The notes below the pieces were generated by a model. The model was not told the DNA's origin and ran no database searches. It saw only the letters and a list, made by a program, of their open reading frames with translations. Positions 26,467 through 35,827 of a DNA stretch of 64,000 bases are shown here, in pieces; position 1 is the first letter of the stretch; every line of letters starts with the position of its first letter. The stretch spans positions 26,016-90,015 of the forward strand of contig JALNQF010000178.1 of assembly GCA_028456385.1 (NCBI GenBank), in the 5' to 3' direction. Source of the stretch: Ophiosphaerella korrae (Eukaryota > Ascomycota > Dothideomycetes > Pleosporales > Phaeosphaeriaceae). The position numbers were made by a program, and so were the translations under genes.

Positions 26467-26703
26467 ATGACCACCCCAACCCTAACAAACCCCTCCATAA
26501 CCGCCGCCATCTGCGCCCTTGAACACCGCGCCTGGTCCGCCCTCTGCACCTCCGGCACCGCCCTCCTCCCCCTCCTCTCCGCCTCCCCCGTCATGATCTT
26601 CCCCGGCAACCTGCTACTCACGGCCATCTCGTCTCCAACACTGCACGCCGTGCTGCGAAGCCCCGACTTCGTGCCGTGGTGCTCGTACGCGTTTATGTGT
26701 TGA
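26467..26703 (+). pseudogene. N-terminal fragment of a SnoaL/DUF4440-like protein
   Basis: A 78-codon frame from ATG 26467 encodes AAICALEHRAWSALCTSGTA and LSASPVMIFPGNLLLTAISS, then SPDFVPWCSY, which looks like the first half of a SnoaL-like (NTF2-fold) protein. It stops after the motif corresponding to the middle of that fold. From there on, a different frame encodes a 2H phosphoesterase. Either a truncated relic or part of a chimera formed by deletion. The family call rests on pattern resemblance only. Confidence 0.45.
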
Positions 26704-27368
26704 CGCTGAAAGTGGAGGAGAGTTTGTCGGGGCCTATGAATGAGTTGCGTGAGCGGTATTTCCTGAGGAGTTTGAATAGGACGCCGGCGCATTTGACGTT
26801 GTTTCATGCCCTGCCGCATTCGCATGTTGATGCACCGGAAAAAAACGTGGCACAAGTGTCGTCAAGTATGAGGCCGTTCCTAGTGACTACCGGTGGGCCG
26901 TTCAGGATGCGCAAAGGGGTGGGAGTAAATGTTGATGACGGGTACCAGAAGATGAAAGAAGTGCATAGCCAGCTTAGATCACAGTGGGTATCGTTCTTGA
27001 GTAAGCAGGATCAAGGGGGTTTCCGTCCTCATTGGACTATCATGAACAAGGCTGATGAAGAGGCTGAGGTGGAGCATGCTCTGAGCGCAGTTCGGAAGGA
27101 ATTGTCCCAGAATACGAAAGAAGGTCGGGCCGTTGGCCTGGAACTATGGAAACATGATCGAGGCAATTGGATTTGGGCCCAGGAATCCATTTTTGGAGAA
27201 GGAGAAACGGCGCTCTTACCAGCAGGATCGACAAGCAGTGGAAGGAAGCCCAAGATTAGTGAGTATGGCGGTCGGACATCTGCAGCCGATAAGAGACCAG
27301 GTTTGGTGAAGCAGGGGGGCAGCGTAGCCAATGTGTGGAAGTCGGTGACTTCACGTTGCAAGGGTTGA
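26676..27368 (+). CDS. 2H phosphoesterase (2'-5' RNA ligase-like), 5' end unresolved
   Basis: The open frame carries both catalytic H-x-T motifs of the 2H superfamily: AHLTLFHALPHS near the start and FRPHWTIMNK in the middle, separated by the usual distance with FRMRKGVGVNVDDGY between them. It ends about 100 residues later with a low-complexity basic tail. The family acts on 2'-5' or cyclic phosphate RNA ends or related substrates. No ATG lies at the beginning: the frame is open to 26676 with a GTG there, and homologous sequence begins near YVLTLKVEES (about 26692). The frame overlaps the end of the SnoaL-like fragment, so either a short first exon is missed or the native start has been lost. 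Confidence 0.6.
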   Translation: MVLVRVYVLTLKVEESLSGPMNELRERYFLRSLNRTPAHLTLFHALPHSHVDAPEKNVAQVSSSMRPFLVTTGGPFRMRKGVGVNVDDGYQKMKEVHSQLRSQWVSFLSKQDQGGFRPHWTIMNKADEEAEVEHALSAVRKELSQNTKEGRAVGLELWKHDRGNWIWAQESIFGEGETALLPAGSTSSGRKPKISEYGGRTSAADKRPGLVKQGGSVANVWKSVTSRCKG

Positions 27369-28404
27369 GGTCATGGAAATACACGTTTCAATGTCTTTGT
27401 CCATAAAGGCATGGTGTTCTAGCGAACCATATCTTAGTGGGCCAATGTTTTCCCGAAAGGGAAGTCGTATGTGAGTATCCCTCGCGTTTTTGTATGGATT
27501 AGTACATTGGGTGTAACGATAACATGAAGAGCATGCAATGTTCCGCAGGGAAGGGTGGTATCCTATGATTCAGAGGATGGCAATTACGAGAGGCTCAAAA
27601 TAGGTGCTTGTCTGGTCTCGTATAGGCTAAGTAAGCCTCGGGAGCGGAGCACAAAGGTCTCGCCACATCAATGCAGCGTGCGTCGTCACCAAGATGGTAC
27701 GTCGGCAGAAGAGCGAGCGAGCAACTCTTGCCCCCGTCCACGATAGCATGTGTTCTGTACTCGGTTGACTGCTTGAAGAAGCAAAGTTTGCTACTCCGTG
27801 ATTTGCCGAATAGGGGTAGGGTCGGATGTCTGAGCCACAGCCAGCCACATGCCACACCTGCAAGGGCGGGAGATAGCCGGGCGTGACCAAAAGACTCTGA
27901 TCTCGAACGCCTCCAATTTCACACGGTGATGCACGTGGGGCCAGGTTCAGGAGATGCTGGGGCGAGGCGGTGACGCGAGAATTGAACAGATTGCCTGTCC
28001 CTTGCGCATAGTGAGGGAACTATGCCTCGTGATGGGGCTGCAGCCAATTGCTGGAGTGGACGCGAGGTCACCCCAGGACACGGACACCAAAGACGGAATT
28101 AGCAGCGGTACATGTACGAGAAGTCGAGTCTCGACGAGCGTAGCGGCCGGGCAGAGTCACGGATGGTCAAGTAGTCGTCCAGGTCAAGTGGGCGTGCCAA
28201 AAGAAAGGAGAAAGCCGAATAGACCCTTCTTGGCAGCTAGACGAGGGGAGGGAAGCTAGGGAGAGGTGACTAGCACTGCAACTAGGACACCGCAAACTGC
28301 CAATAAGTACCAGCTGGCCTCGCCCTCCGTTGTTTGAAAATATTTCTCGACGTTGACTTGCCTTGCTCCCTTTACCATCCATCTTGCCCACTACCACCAC
28401 CAAC
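27369..28404. other. Intergenic region, promoter of GDP-mannose pyrophosphorylase
   Basis: No gene supported. The last few hundred bases lead into the start at 28405, with C/T-rich and CCACCACCACC-like sequence just before the ATG. Confidence 0.4.
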
Positions 28405-29613
28405 ATGAAAGGTTTGCGCCTAATTGGAGTTTGGAGTCACTTCTTTGCTCACCGCTAACACCCCGCGTAGCCATCATTCTCGTCGGAGGCTTTGGAACAA
28501 GGCTACGGCCGCTGACCCTCACATTGCCCAAGCCGCTGGTTGAGTTTGCGAACAAGCCCATGATCCAGCACCAGATTGAGGCTCTTGCCTCTGCTGGCGT
28601 CACCGATGTTGTCCTCGCGGTCAACTACCGTCCAGAGATCATGGCCGAGGCGCTCAAGACAGTCAGTATCCCATATCCAGCACACGGCTCCGACACAGGA
28701 ATAATTGGGTGTGCAGTACGAGAAGCAATACAACGTCAAGATTGAGTTCTCTGTCGAGACGGAGCCTCTTGGCACCGCCGGCCCGCTCAAGCTTGCCGAA
28801 CGCATTCTGGGCAAGGACGACTCACCTTTCTTCGTCCTCAATGCCGATGTCACCTGCGACTATCCCTTCGCCCAGCTCGCCGAATTCCATAAGCAGCACG
28901 GTGGCGAGGGCACCATTGTCGTGACCAAGGTCGAGGAGCCGTCCAAGTACGGTGTCGTGGTCCACAAGCCTGGCCACGCCTCGCAGATCGACCGCTTCGT
29001 CGAGAAGCCCGTCGAGTTCGTCGGCAACCGAATCAATGCCGGCATCTACATCCTCAACCCTACCGTGCTCAAGCGCATAGAGCTTCGCCCCACATCCATC
29101 GAGCAAGAGACTTTCCCTGCCATTGTCAAGGATGGCCTTCTACACTCCTTCGACCTCGAGGGCTTCTGGATGGATGTTGGCCAGCCCAAGGACTTCATCT
29201 CAGGCACTTGCCTGTACCTGTCTTCGCTCTCACGCAAGAATTCCAAACTCCTCACACCGGCATCTGAATCTTACGTCTATGGCGGCAATGTCCTCATTGA
29301 TCCGTCAGCCAAGATTGGCAAGAACTGCCGCATCGGCCCTAACGTCACCATTGGCCCCAACGTTGTTGTTGGTGATGGTGTCCGTCTTCAACGATGTGTC
29401 ATCTTGAGGAACTCCCGCATCAAGGACCATGCCTGGGTCAAGTCGACCATTGTCGGCTGGAACAGCTCAGTTGGCAAGTGGGCGCGTCTGGAGAACGTCA
29501 CTGTGCTTGGTGATGATGTTTCTATTGGCGATGAGGTCTACGTTAATGGTGGCTCTGTTCTCCCCCACAAGTCTATCAAGCAAAACGTCGACACCCCCTC
29601 GATTATCATGTAA
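28405..29613 (+). CDS. mpg1: Mannose-1-phosphate guanylyltransferase (GDP-mannose pyrophosphorylase)
   Basis: Exons 28405-28411, 28471-28661 and 28717-29613 give 364 residues, the normal fungal length. The first exon is only ATGAAAG. The nucleotidyltransferase signature [19 protein letters not shown] follows, then [55 protein letters not shown] and [13 protein letters not shown]. The C-terminal third is a left-handed beta-helix of hexapeptide repeats ([20 protein letters not shown]). The enzyme makes GDP-mannose from mannose-1-phosphate and GTP in the cytosol, feeding protein glycosylation, GPI anchors and cell-wall mannan. Usually essential. No defect seen. Confidence 0.97.
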
Positions 29614-30048
29614 GGATCGTCCGAATCCACGAATACCCCTCGGATGGACCCACCTTTACACCTTTTAATCATCTTGCCACTTCTTTGTAAATCCAGGTGT
29701 TAGGGTTTGGCGGCACTGCATGTAGATTGCAGGTGGTTTTACGGCTTCTTCTCAGTTATCAGTCAGGATCACCAAAAGCGAATGAATTCCGGCTTAAGCG
29801 CAACGGCATATATCAGTCTTAGTATCGTCGTCATTGTTTTGCATAGAGCACTTACGATAGATACGCAACCAATCAAAAAAACTTGAAATTCTCATAACCA
29901 TAAACTCGCCCTATTGCAAACCATGCTTTTGTAACACCCTCAACGCCGAATTAGCTATCCTACGCGGCCTTCTTGACCCCTCCTGGAGCCGCCTGTTGCC
30001 TACGCGCCAAACTTCAGAGCAGGAACGATATACTGCAGATAGCTTCCA
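29614..30048. other. 3' flank of the pyrophosphorylase gene
   Basis: 3' untranslated and intergenic sequence; no gene supported. Confidence 0.4.
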
Positions 30049-30498
30049 CTACGTACTGCTACGAGGCAAGCGGCGCTTCAGCTGGCAGGACTCGTTCTTC
30101 TTAGTCTTGCCATTGCACCTGAGTAAGTGTAGAGGCTCGTCAGCAGCCTCCTTGCGTTGCTTCTTGGCGGAAGGCTGCATATTGGCAGCGGAGACTTGGG
30201 ATGGGACAACAGGTGCCATCTGGTCGATTGTGGGTTGAGGCATAACTGGTTGCTGCTCGCCTGAGCTTTCGTGTCCTCCATCCTCTTTGCGCTTGCGCCT
30301 CGTGCCAGGCGATAGCACTGGCTGGTCGATGGAGGGTTGTTGATCCGTTTTCGTCCCAGCGTATTCTCCTTTAGCGAGATAACGAAGTTGATCTCGCCAA
30401 AGGAGAATACAATAAATACATCCCTGTGAGGCCAAGTGGGGTATAGCAGGACCCTGTGGTCGTAGGAAGTGTGCAGTGATGAATTGCTGGTCCCGCAA
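30049..30498 (-). CDS. Doubtful small protein with a Cys/Lys-rich C-terminus
   Basis: A 149-codon minus-strand frame. The C-terminal end reads LLRCNGKTKKNESCQLKRR, resembling the small C-x-G-x-TKK-x3-C zinc-type motif found in various fungal proteins, after a Lys/Pro/Gln-rich linker. The N-terminal half overlaps the 30361-30410 hairpin and looks non-coding, so the real gene, if any, may begin elsewhere or have introns. Weak call. Confidence 0.25.
   Translation of the reverse strand: MRDQQFITAHFLRPQGPAIPHLASQGCIYCILLWRDQLRYLAKGEYAGTKTDQQPSIDQPVLSPGTRRKRKEDGGHESSGEQQPVMPQPTIDQMAPVVPSQVSAANMQPSAKKQRKEAADEPLHLLRCNGKTKKNESCQLKRRLPRSST
30361..30410. repeat. Inverted repeat, 20-bp arms and 10-base loop
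   Basis: Left arm 30361-30380 (GTATTCTCCTTTAGCGAGAT) and right arm 30391-30410 pair at 19 of 20 positions around the loop AACGAAGTTG. Far longer than expected by chance. No recognised gene lies around it; it could be a small foldback element, a replication-slippage palindrome or a structured RNA. Confidence 0.7.
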
Positions 30499-31544
30499 CG
30501 TTGATAATCAATCCAAAAATTGTCGTGTTCGTGGAGTCGAGTCGGTTATTCCGTAGAGTAGAAACCGCATGTTTGCTTGCTCGTTCCTCAATCGAATTTG
30601 AGTTTGCTGTCTGTCACAGTCGAATAGTGTGAGTCAGGTATGAGTGAGCAAAGGTGGTGGTGGGCCGGTGGAAAATTATGTAAAACCATTGTGTGAGAAA
30701 AAAAGCGAAGAGTGGTAGCTTCATGGAACAATAGCGGGTGGGTCATTGTAAATGAAGCGTTTGTTGTTATTGTAGACACGGCGAACGGCGTTGGTAGGTG
30801 GATGCAAACGGGCGTGGTGTTGCTGTGAATGTTAGCCAGCGCCACGTGAAGTTGTCTAGCGCGAGATGGGGACTACAATTTGAAAACCAAGGTGATGATA
30901 CATGGCACCTATGTGGAAACTGGGTATTTGGTACTACCTTATATTCTTCTAGTGAGTAGAGATAGAGATTGATGGCTCTGAAACTGAGACAGTACGATGA
31001 ATGGGAGGCCTTACAATTGGGTTGCTAGTCCGTTCGATTCCGCTGGCCGGGATGTTCTCTCGCGGCGGATGTGAGGTCAGGGGCTCTAGCTCTGGTCGTT
31101 GTTTAAGTGATGATATGGTGGAAGATGAGGATTCTATATATCGGCGATGTTAGCTTGCTGAGGAAAATATGACATGTAATTGAATATTAAGAGGGAAGAG
31201 TGAGTTGTGCATCAGTGTCGTAGGAGATATGGCTGCAATCGAACAAAGAGATTGTAATGATGTGTGAATTCCTGAAGGCTTACGACGCAGTGCGATCGAG
31301 CTATATATCCACCGTCCTTGCTTTTTCTATCCTGGTTGTTCACTGTGCCCTGTTGCGAACCTGGGCTACTCGCGTTGTTGTTCGGATGTTGGACACCTCA
31401 ACTCCATACTTCGTTGCGCAAAGACGGTAATCCAAAGAGAAATGCGTGAAAAACATGCGCCAAAAAAAAAAAAAAAGCTGCCACAAACTCCTAATCTTGG
31501 TTGATATGTCCATGGTCCAAGAATGCATAAGGATACATCCACCT
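30499..31544. other. Intergenic region
   Basis: No gene supported. An A/T homopolymer (about 15 A) sits at 31462-31476. Minus-strand open stretches at 30588-30845 and 31340-31528 have no domain. Confidence 0.4.
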
Positions 31545-32495
31545 CTATCCTCTCGGGCTCCAGAGCCCGTAGGCCTTGGGTGCGCCAGATTCGGCTAACA
31601 TCTTCAACGAACCCGCGCCAATGTCGAAAATGGCGCCATGGAGCGTCAGGCCGCGGTCGCTAATCGCCCTCTTGATAGCTGGATGTTGCTTCAACACCTC
31701 AATGGAATGCTGGACATTGAGCTCAGCAACACGTGCGGCACGTGCATCGTCGTTGGGCAGTCTATCCAGCTCTGCCTTGTGTTTTCTCCGCAGTCTAGGC
31801 AGAGTCAGCCGAGTGATCAGATGGATCGACGCAAGGACCAGCAAAAAAACTTACTCCCGCACAGGGTGCAACCAAGTGTTGAGCGTTTCGCCCAGATCTG
31901 CGTCTCCAAGCGCCGCTGCGGCTCCTCCACACTTGGTGTGGCCGCAGACAACCACCTTCTTCACCTTAAGATGGGCAACGGCATACTCGACGACGCTCGC
32001 CGAGTTGAGGTCATTGAGATGCACCGTGTTGGCAATGTTGCGATGCACAAAAATATCGCCGGGCTTGCAATGGCAGACGGTCGTCTCAGGCACGCGACTG
32101 TCGGCACAGCCAATCCATAGAATCTCGGGCGCCTGGCCCTTTGCCAGATCTACAAAAGCGTTGGGGTCGCGCTCCGTGGTGCGCTGGGCATAATGACGGT
32201 TGCCGGCAAGGAGGTGGTCAATGGGATCTGTGAAGGAGGAAATCAGGTCATGTTCGACGAAATGGGACGATGATGGAGGAAATCAGGTGAGTTTTGCATG
32301 TTTGAAGGAGCACCCTTGACAAGATCTTGACCAGGGCAACGCGCTGGAAAACCATAAAGCACCAAGCAGCCCCCGACGATCCCCAGATGTTCATGCATGC
32401 TCGTTTTCAAGCTTATCGATCGCCATGCTTATTTCTGTTGCGCTACCCGGCGTGCGAATGAGATGGACTGCGTACTCACCTTGGTAGGTTGCCAT
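31545..32495 (-). CDS. Beta-class carbonic anhydrase
   Basis: Minus-strand exons 32495-32480, 32227-31855 and 31794-31545 give 212 residues. The first exon encodes MATYQ, followed by a 252-base intron, then DPIDHLLAGNRHYAQRT. Zinc-site residues are all present: Cys-Ala-Asp-Ser-Arg in ILWIGCADSRVPE, and His and Cys in VVVCGHTKCGGAAAAL. FVHRNIANTV and SVVEYAVAHLKV are standard blocks; the C-terminus carries LHGAIFDIGAGSLKML. It interconverts CO2 and bicarbonate; fungal members are cytosolic or mitochondrial, supply bicarbonate to carboxylases and act in CO2 sensing. No mitochondrial leader is visible with this start. Confidence 0.95.
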
Positions 32496-34032
32496 ACTAT
32501 GCTAGTAACCAACTAAGCAATACTGAGACGCGGCTACAACGGGACACGGAGGAAGGGCGACAGGGAACTAGCAATACTCAAATGCAACCGTACACAGTAC
32601 AGCAAGAGAAGGATTCGTAAAAGATGAGAGAAGTAGCGATACCCTCGATACACAGAGCAGCCCAACCCCTCTTATCCGCGCTGACAGGTTGCACCTGCAC
32701 TGGGCATCCTCCCCTCTGAACGACAGGGTGCGCAAACGCTCACACTATGCGACACACTCCCGTTGCAGCCACCAAGACATGGAAAGACCCTCTCGCCAAT
32801 CCACCCACGCATTCTGTGGCACCACGCCTTGGCTTCATTCTCACTGGTAGGTCCCGCCCCAGCGCCCCCGGGAATACCTGCTGCGTCCTTCGTCCGGCGT
32901 CCTGCGTGGAAAAAAATGCTCTCTCATGATGCTCTCATGATGCCCCCATCCTATCACCAATCCAGTCCCTCCCGCATATCTCCAAACGCCACACCAACCC
33001 GTCCTACCAACACGCTCAATCACAGCCTGCCCGCGTGCCTGTCGCACACGCCATACACGCGGCCACAATCGGCGCCCGCCGAGCCCCCCATCATGGCTGA
33101 AGCACAGTGAACACACGCCTGCGCGCCCCCAAGCCCATCTCCTCCATTCTTACCCGCTTTCAAAACGGCTTGTCTATCCATCCGCCGCCTCGGCACTCGT
33201 CTTGTCATCTGCCCAGCCTGTTTTGCCGCTGTCATCGTCTCGAGTTGCGAATTGGCCCGCGCGTCACCGACGCATAATGGCAGGGATGCCCACAAGCGAG
33301 CAGTGTTAGCGATGCGCGGTCGCGATTCCCCGGGGCGAGTGCGCCTGTTTGTGGGGGTGTTGGGCACGTAATTGAATTAGTGGGAGATAGGGCGACTGCG
33401 GTTGTCAAGGAAAGGAGATTTGGAATAAGCTTGTGATCTCCTTGCGCGCGGGGTTCGTGGCTTGTTTGCTTATTTGGTTGCTATCTGGCAGGGGGTTTGT
33501 TGTAGATCGACCAGTAGATGGTGTCTGCAGGTACGGTAGATAGTCTATGGACAGCAAATTACCAAACAGATGAGCACACCTTACTTCCAAGCAATCCAAG
33601 TCTCTTCTTACACTGCTTGATATTTCCTCAACGTCACGTTGTACTCTATCTAATTGTTCCATAAATACCCTAGACCGTACCTGCATAGCAACGCAGCACG
33701 GTAGATTGCAAGGGAGCGCGACGCAAACATGTGTCGTCGGCCTGATACAGTGCCAATTCCTTCACCCTGTCGGTGTTGACGGGCTTGGGTGCAGTGTACG
33801 CGTATGGCTTGGCTTTTCTGGTGTAGCAACGGTTCGAGTTGCCTGGCCTCACTGTGACAGGGGGAACAGGGATATCTGAGCGTGTGCTTCTGATGGCGTT
33901 GGATTTTCTTGGGGCACTGGAGAACTGTAGGAAGATGTGTTTGCGAACAGTGAAGGTATGGGAGGGGATAGAACTCGGGCTTTTCATCACTAATCTGATC
34001 CAGTACTCGACGTCGTATAACCATCGCCGAGC
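32496..34032. other. Intergenic region with no convincing gene
   Basis: GC-rich open stretches on both strands at 32747-33367, and a minus-strand frame 33670-34101, have no domain. The latter is probably antisense to a degraded plus-strand gene that begins to be readable near 34033. Confidence 0.35.
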
Positions 34033-34336
34033 GACTCCTTGCTTGGCACCTTTGTCAAAGGCATCGAAGCTTTCCTCGATCCTCATATCCGCCAAGGTCA
34101 CATCTCGAATTTGTGGGGTGTTTTTATTCTGCCTCTGTTCGATATCCTCAACGAGAAGATAAGATACTGAAGACTACTTGTTGAACGAGCGACGAGAGAC
34201 GCGGTCCGGGGAATACAATCTTTGGGAGAAGAAGCTGAGAGGTTTTGAGAGTCTTCTGCAGGATCATCGTGCCTTCATGATTGGTCATCAGCAGATTCTT
34301 CATCACTATGAGGATGCTGCCCGTCGGTCATGGTGA
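34033..34336 (+). pseudogene. Short remnant of an unidentified protein-coding gene
   Basis: The plus strand reads DSLLGTFVKGIEAFLDPHIR, then HISNLWGVFILPLFDILNEK, in one frame, followed by stops at about 34159 and 34246. A neighbouring frame from about 34180 continues with EYNLWEKKLRGFESLLQDHR up to a stop at 34336. The hydrophobic and charged pattern looks like real protein but I do not recognise the family. It ends 380 bases before the effector gene at 34720. Confidence 0.35.
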
Positions 34337-34719
34337 AGCGTACATCTCTATGATATTTTATGTGGAGTCTGATACCTACTAACCCTATCTCGGGTATGTA
34401 GTTGATGGGTAAGGAAGCTGGCCTATGGCTGGAACATACCCTTTGCACCAGGTCTTGCTCATCAAAAAGAGCCATCCTATATACGCTTATGGCCTTAATA
34501 GATGCTGCAACTACCAGCAACCACTATATCAGCTCCGCCTCTGACCCTATCCCGCTCTTTCCCCGCGCAAGCCTCCAAATAAAACAAGCGCTGAGTAGGA
34601 GACGGAGTAACAAAAGACAGCAGTAGTATAATGAATGAACTACGTGTTTGAGTTCGTGGCTATATTGCGAACTGCAATTCTTCCTGGGGATTCTCGAAAT
34701 GCCTCAGCCATATAATCGA

Positions 34720-35621
34720 TCAAGTCCTTCGTGCTCGTAGGAGAGTCGCCAGTGCTTCTGCATCAGCTTTCCCATTGAGAACCATGCTCCCCCCATGCGC
34801 CTTATTTTCTTTATACAGTCTTTGCACAGGCCCGTTGTTCTGCCGTTCGACAAGATCAGTGTTAAACACATTTGCGTCATCGAAAGCTTCATTGCCAACC
34901 CACGACACCTTGTCAAGTTTTAGCACTCCAATATCCTCATTTGTATGCGGTACAGTGCCGTTGCCTGGCATTGTCAGTAGTAGTCAACAAGATGGTATGG
35001 CTTTGCAATACTGTCTTCCTTTGAGCTCTTTCCTTCAGGCTGAGTAGCAATATTAAGTCTCTGGCTAAGAATATGTTGCATGTTTTGATCAACTCGCTGG
35101 ACAATCGCCAGAGTCTCTGTAGAGCCAGCATGGATCGAACCGCTGAGTCCAACATGTGTGGCGAGAATTCGTGTATCAAGTTCTCCCTTTGCGCGATCCA
35201 AGCGCGTCCAGATGTCATCTAGACGTGTTTCATCGCGACCTCCATTTGCAAACTCATGTGTGTACTGTACAAATTTACTCTTCCTTCGTCGTTCAGCTAA
35301 AGTATTCAGCTGATCATACAGCTCGTTCCCTATATTGACAATCACTTGAATTTGCTTTCGGATTGCCGTGGTGTGTAACCCTGTTTCATTTCGCACAAGG
35401 TTTAGAGTGCTGAGTAAGGTGTCGAGCTGGCCTTTATAACGATGAAGACGATCAAATCCGCCATGCACTTTCTCTCTTACGCTCTGTAACTTTTGAACGA
35501 TGGTAATTGCTTGGCTAAGTAGCTGGGACACGGCTGCTGTGCTACCAATTATCTCCTGGTGTGTTCTGTAAGTTTGTACTTTTCACTATATATGGGTTCA
35601 AGAGCATACCAACACTGGCAT
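34720..35621 (-). CDS. HeLo-like-domain protein with two C-terminal amyloid-motif repeats
   Basis: Minus-strand exons 35621-35610, 35555-35012 and 34964-34720 give a complete 266-residue protein. It begins MPVLEIIGSTAAVSQLLSQA, a hydrophobic first helix typical of fungal cell-death and STAND N-terminal domains, and continues as a helical domain to about residue 180 (HRYKGQLDTLLSTLNLVRNE; DDIWTRLDRAKGELDTRILA). A linker leads to two similar 18-residue units: VSWVGNEAFDDANVFNTD and RLYKENKAHGGSMVLNGK. These share N-x-A-x-[DG]-[DG] spacing and an N-[TG] ten to eleven residues after the first Asn, as in HET-s-related amyloid motifs. In known systems such proteins are membrane-disrupting effectors triggered when an NLR templates amyloid folding. 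The divergent neighbour is such an NLR. Gene structure and role are inferred from sequence. Confidence 0.7.
34762..34821 (-). other. Amyloid-motif repeat 2 of the effector
   Basis: Encodes RLYKENKAHGGSMVLNGK plus two residues. It aligns without gaps to repeat 1 and to the motif in the neighbouring NLR (Asn, Ala +2, Gly +4, Asn +10, Gly +11). Confidence 0.6.
34852..34908 (-). other. Amyloid-motif repeat 1 of the effector
   Basis: Encodes VSWVGNEAFDDANVFNTD plus one residue. It aligns without gaps to repeat 2 and to the NLR motif at 35960-36013. Confidence 0.6.
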
Positions 35622-35827
35622 GGTCGCCCGACTGTCCTTCTTTCGAATACGGGGACTGAAGATGATTGCTTTGTTTTGTTGGAGTGGTATTTGTCGTCAA
35701 GGCTGAAAGTAAGCCTGGCAAAGCCTACCTAATTGCTTGCGGGACACTTGGCTGCATGATGACAGCCTTGCGTTCTGCACTAGCGTTTCTCATGCTCTCT
35801 ACCAGCTCACCAACTTTCATTTGCACC

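Noticed and set aside
31030..31065. tRNA-like T-loop sequence GTTCGATTCC
   Set aside because: No flanking stems, acceptor or anticodon arm can be formed.
31576..32193. 205-codon plus-strand open frame
   Set aside because: Antisense to the beta-carbonic anhydrase, whose exons carry all zinc ligands.
33670..34101. 143-codon minus-strand frame
   Set aside because: No domain, and partly antisense to a plus-strand remnant with better protein character.
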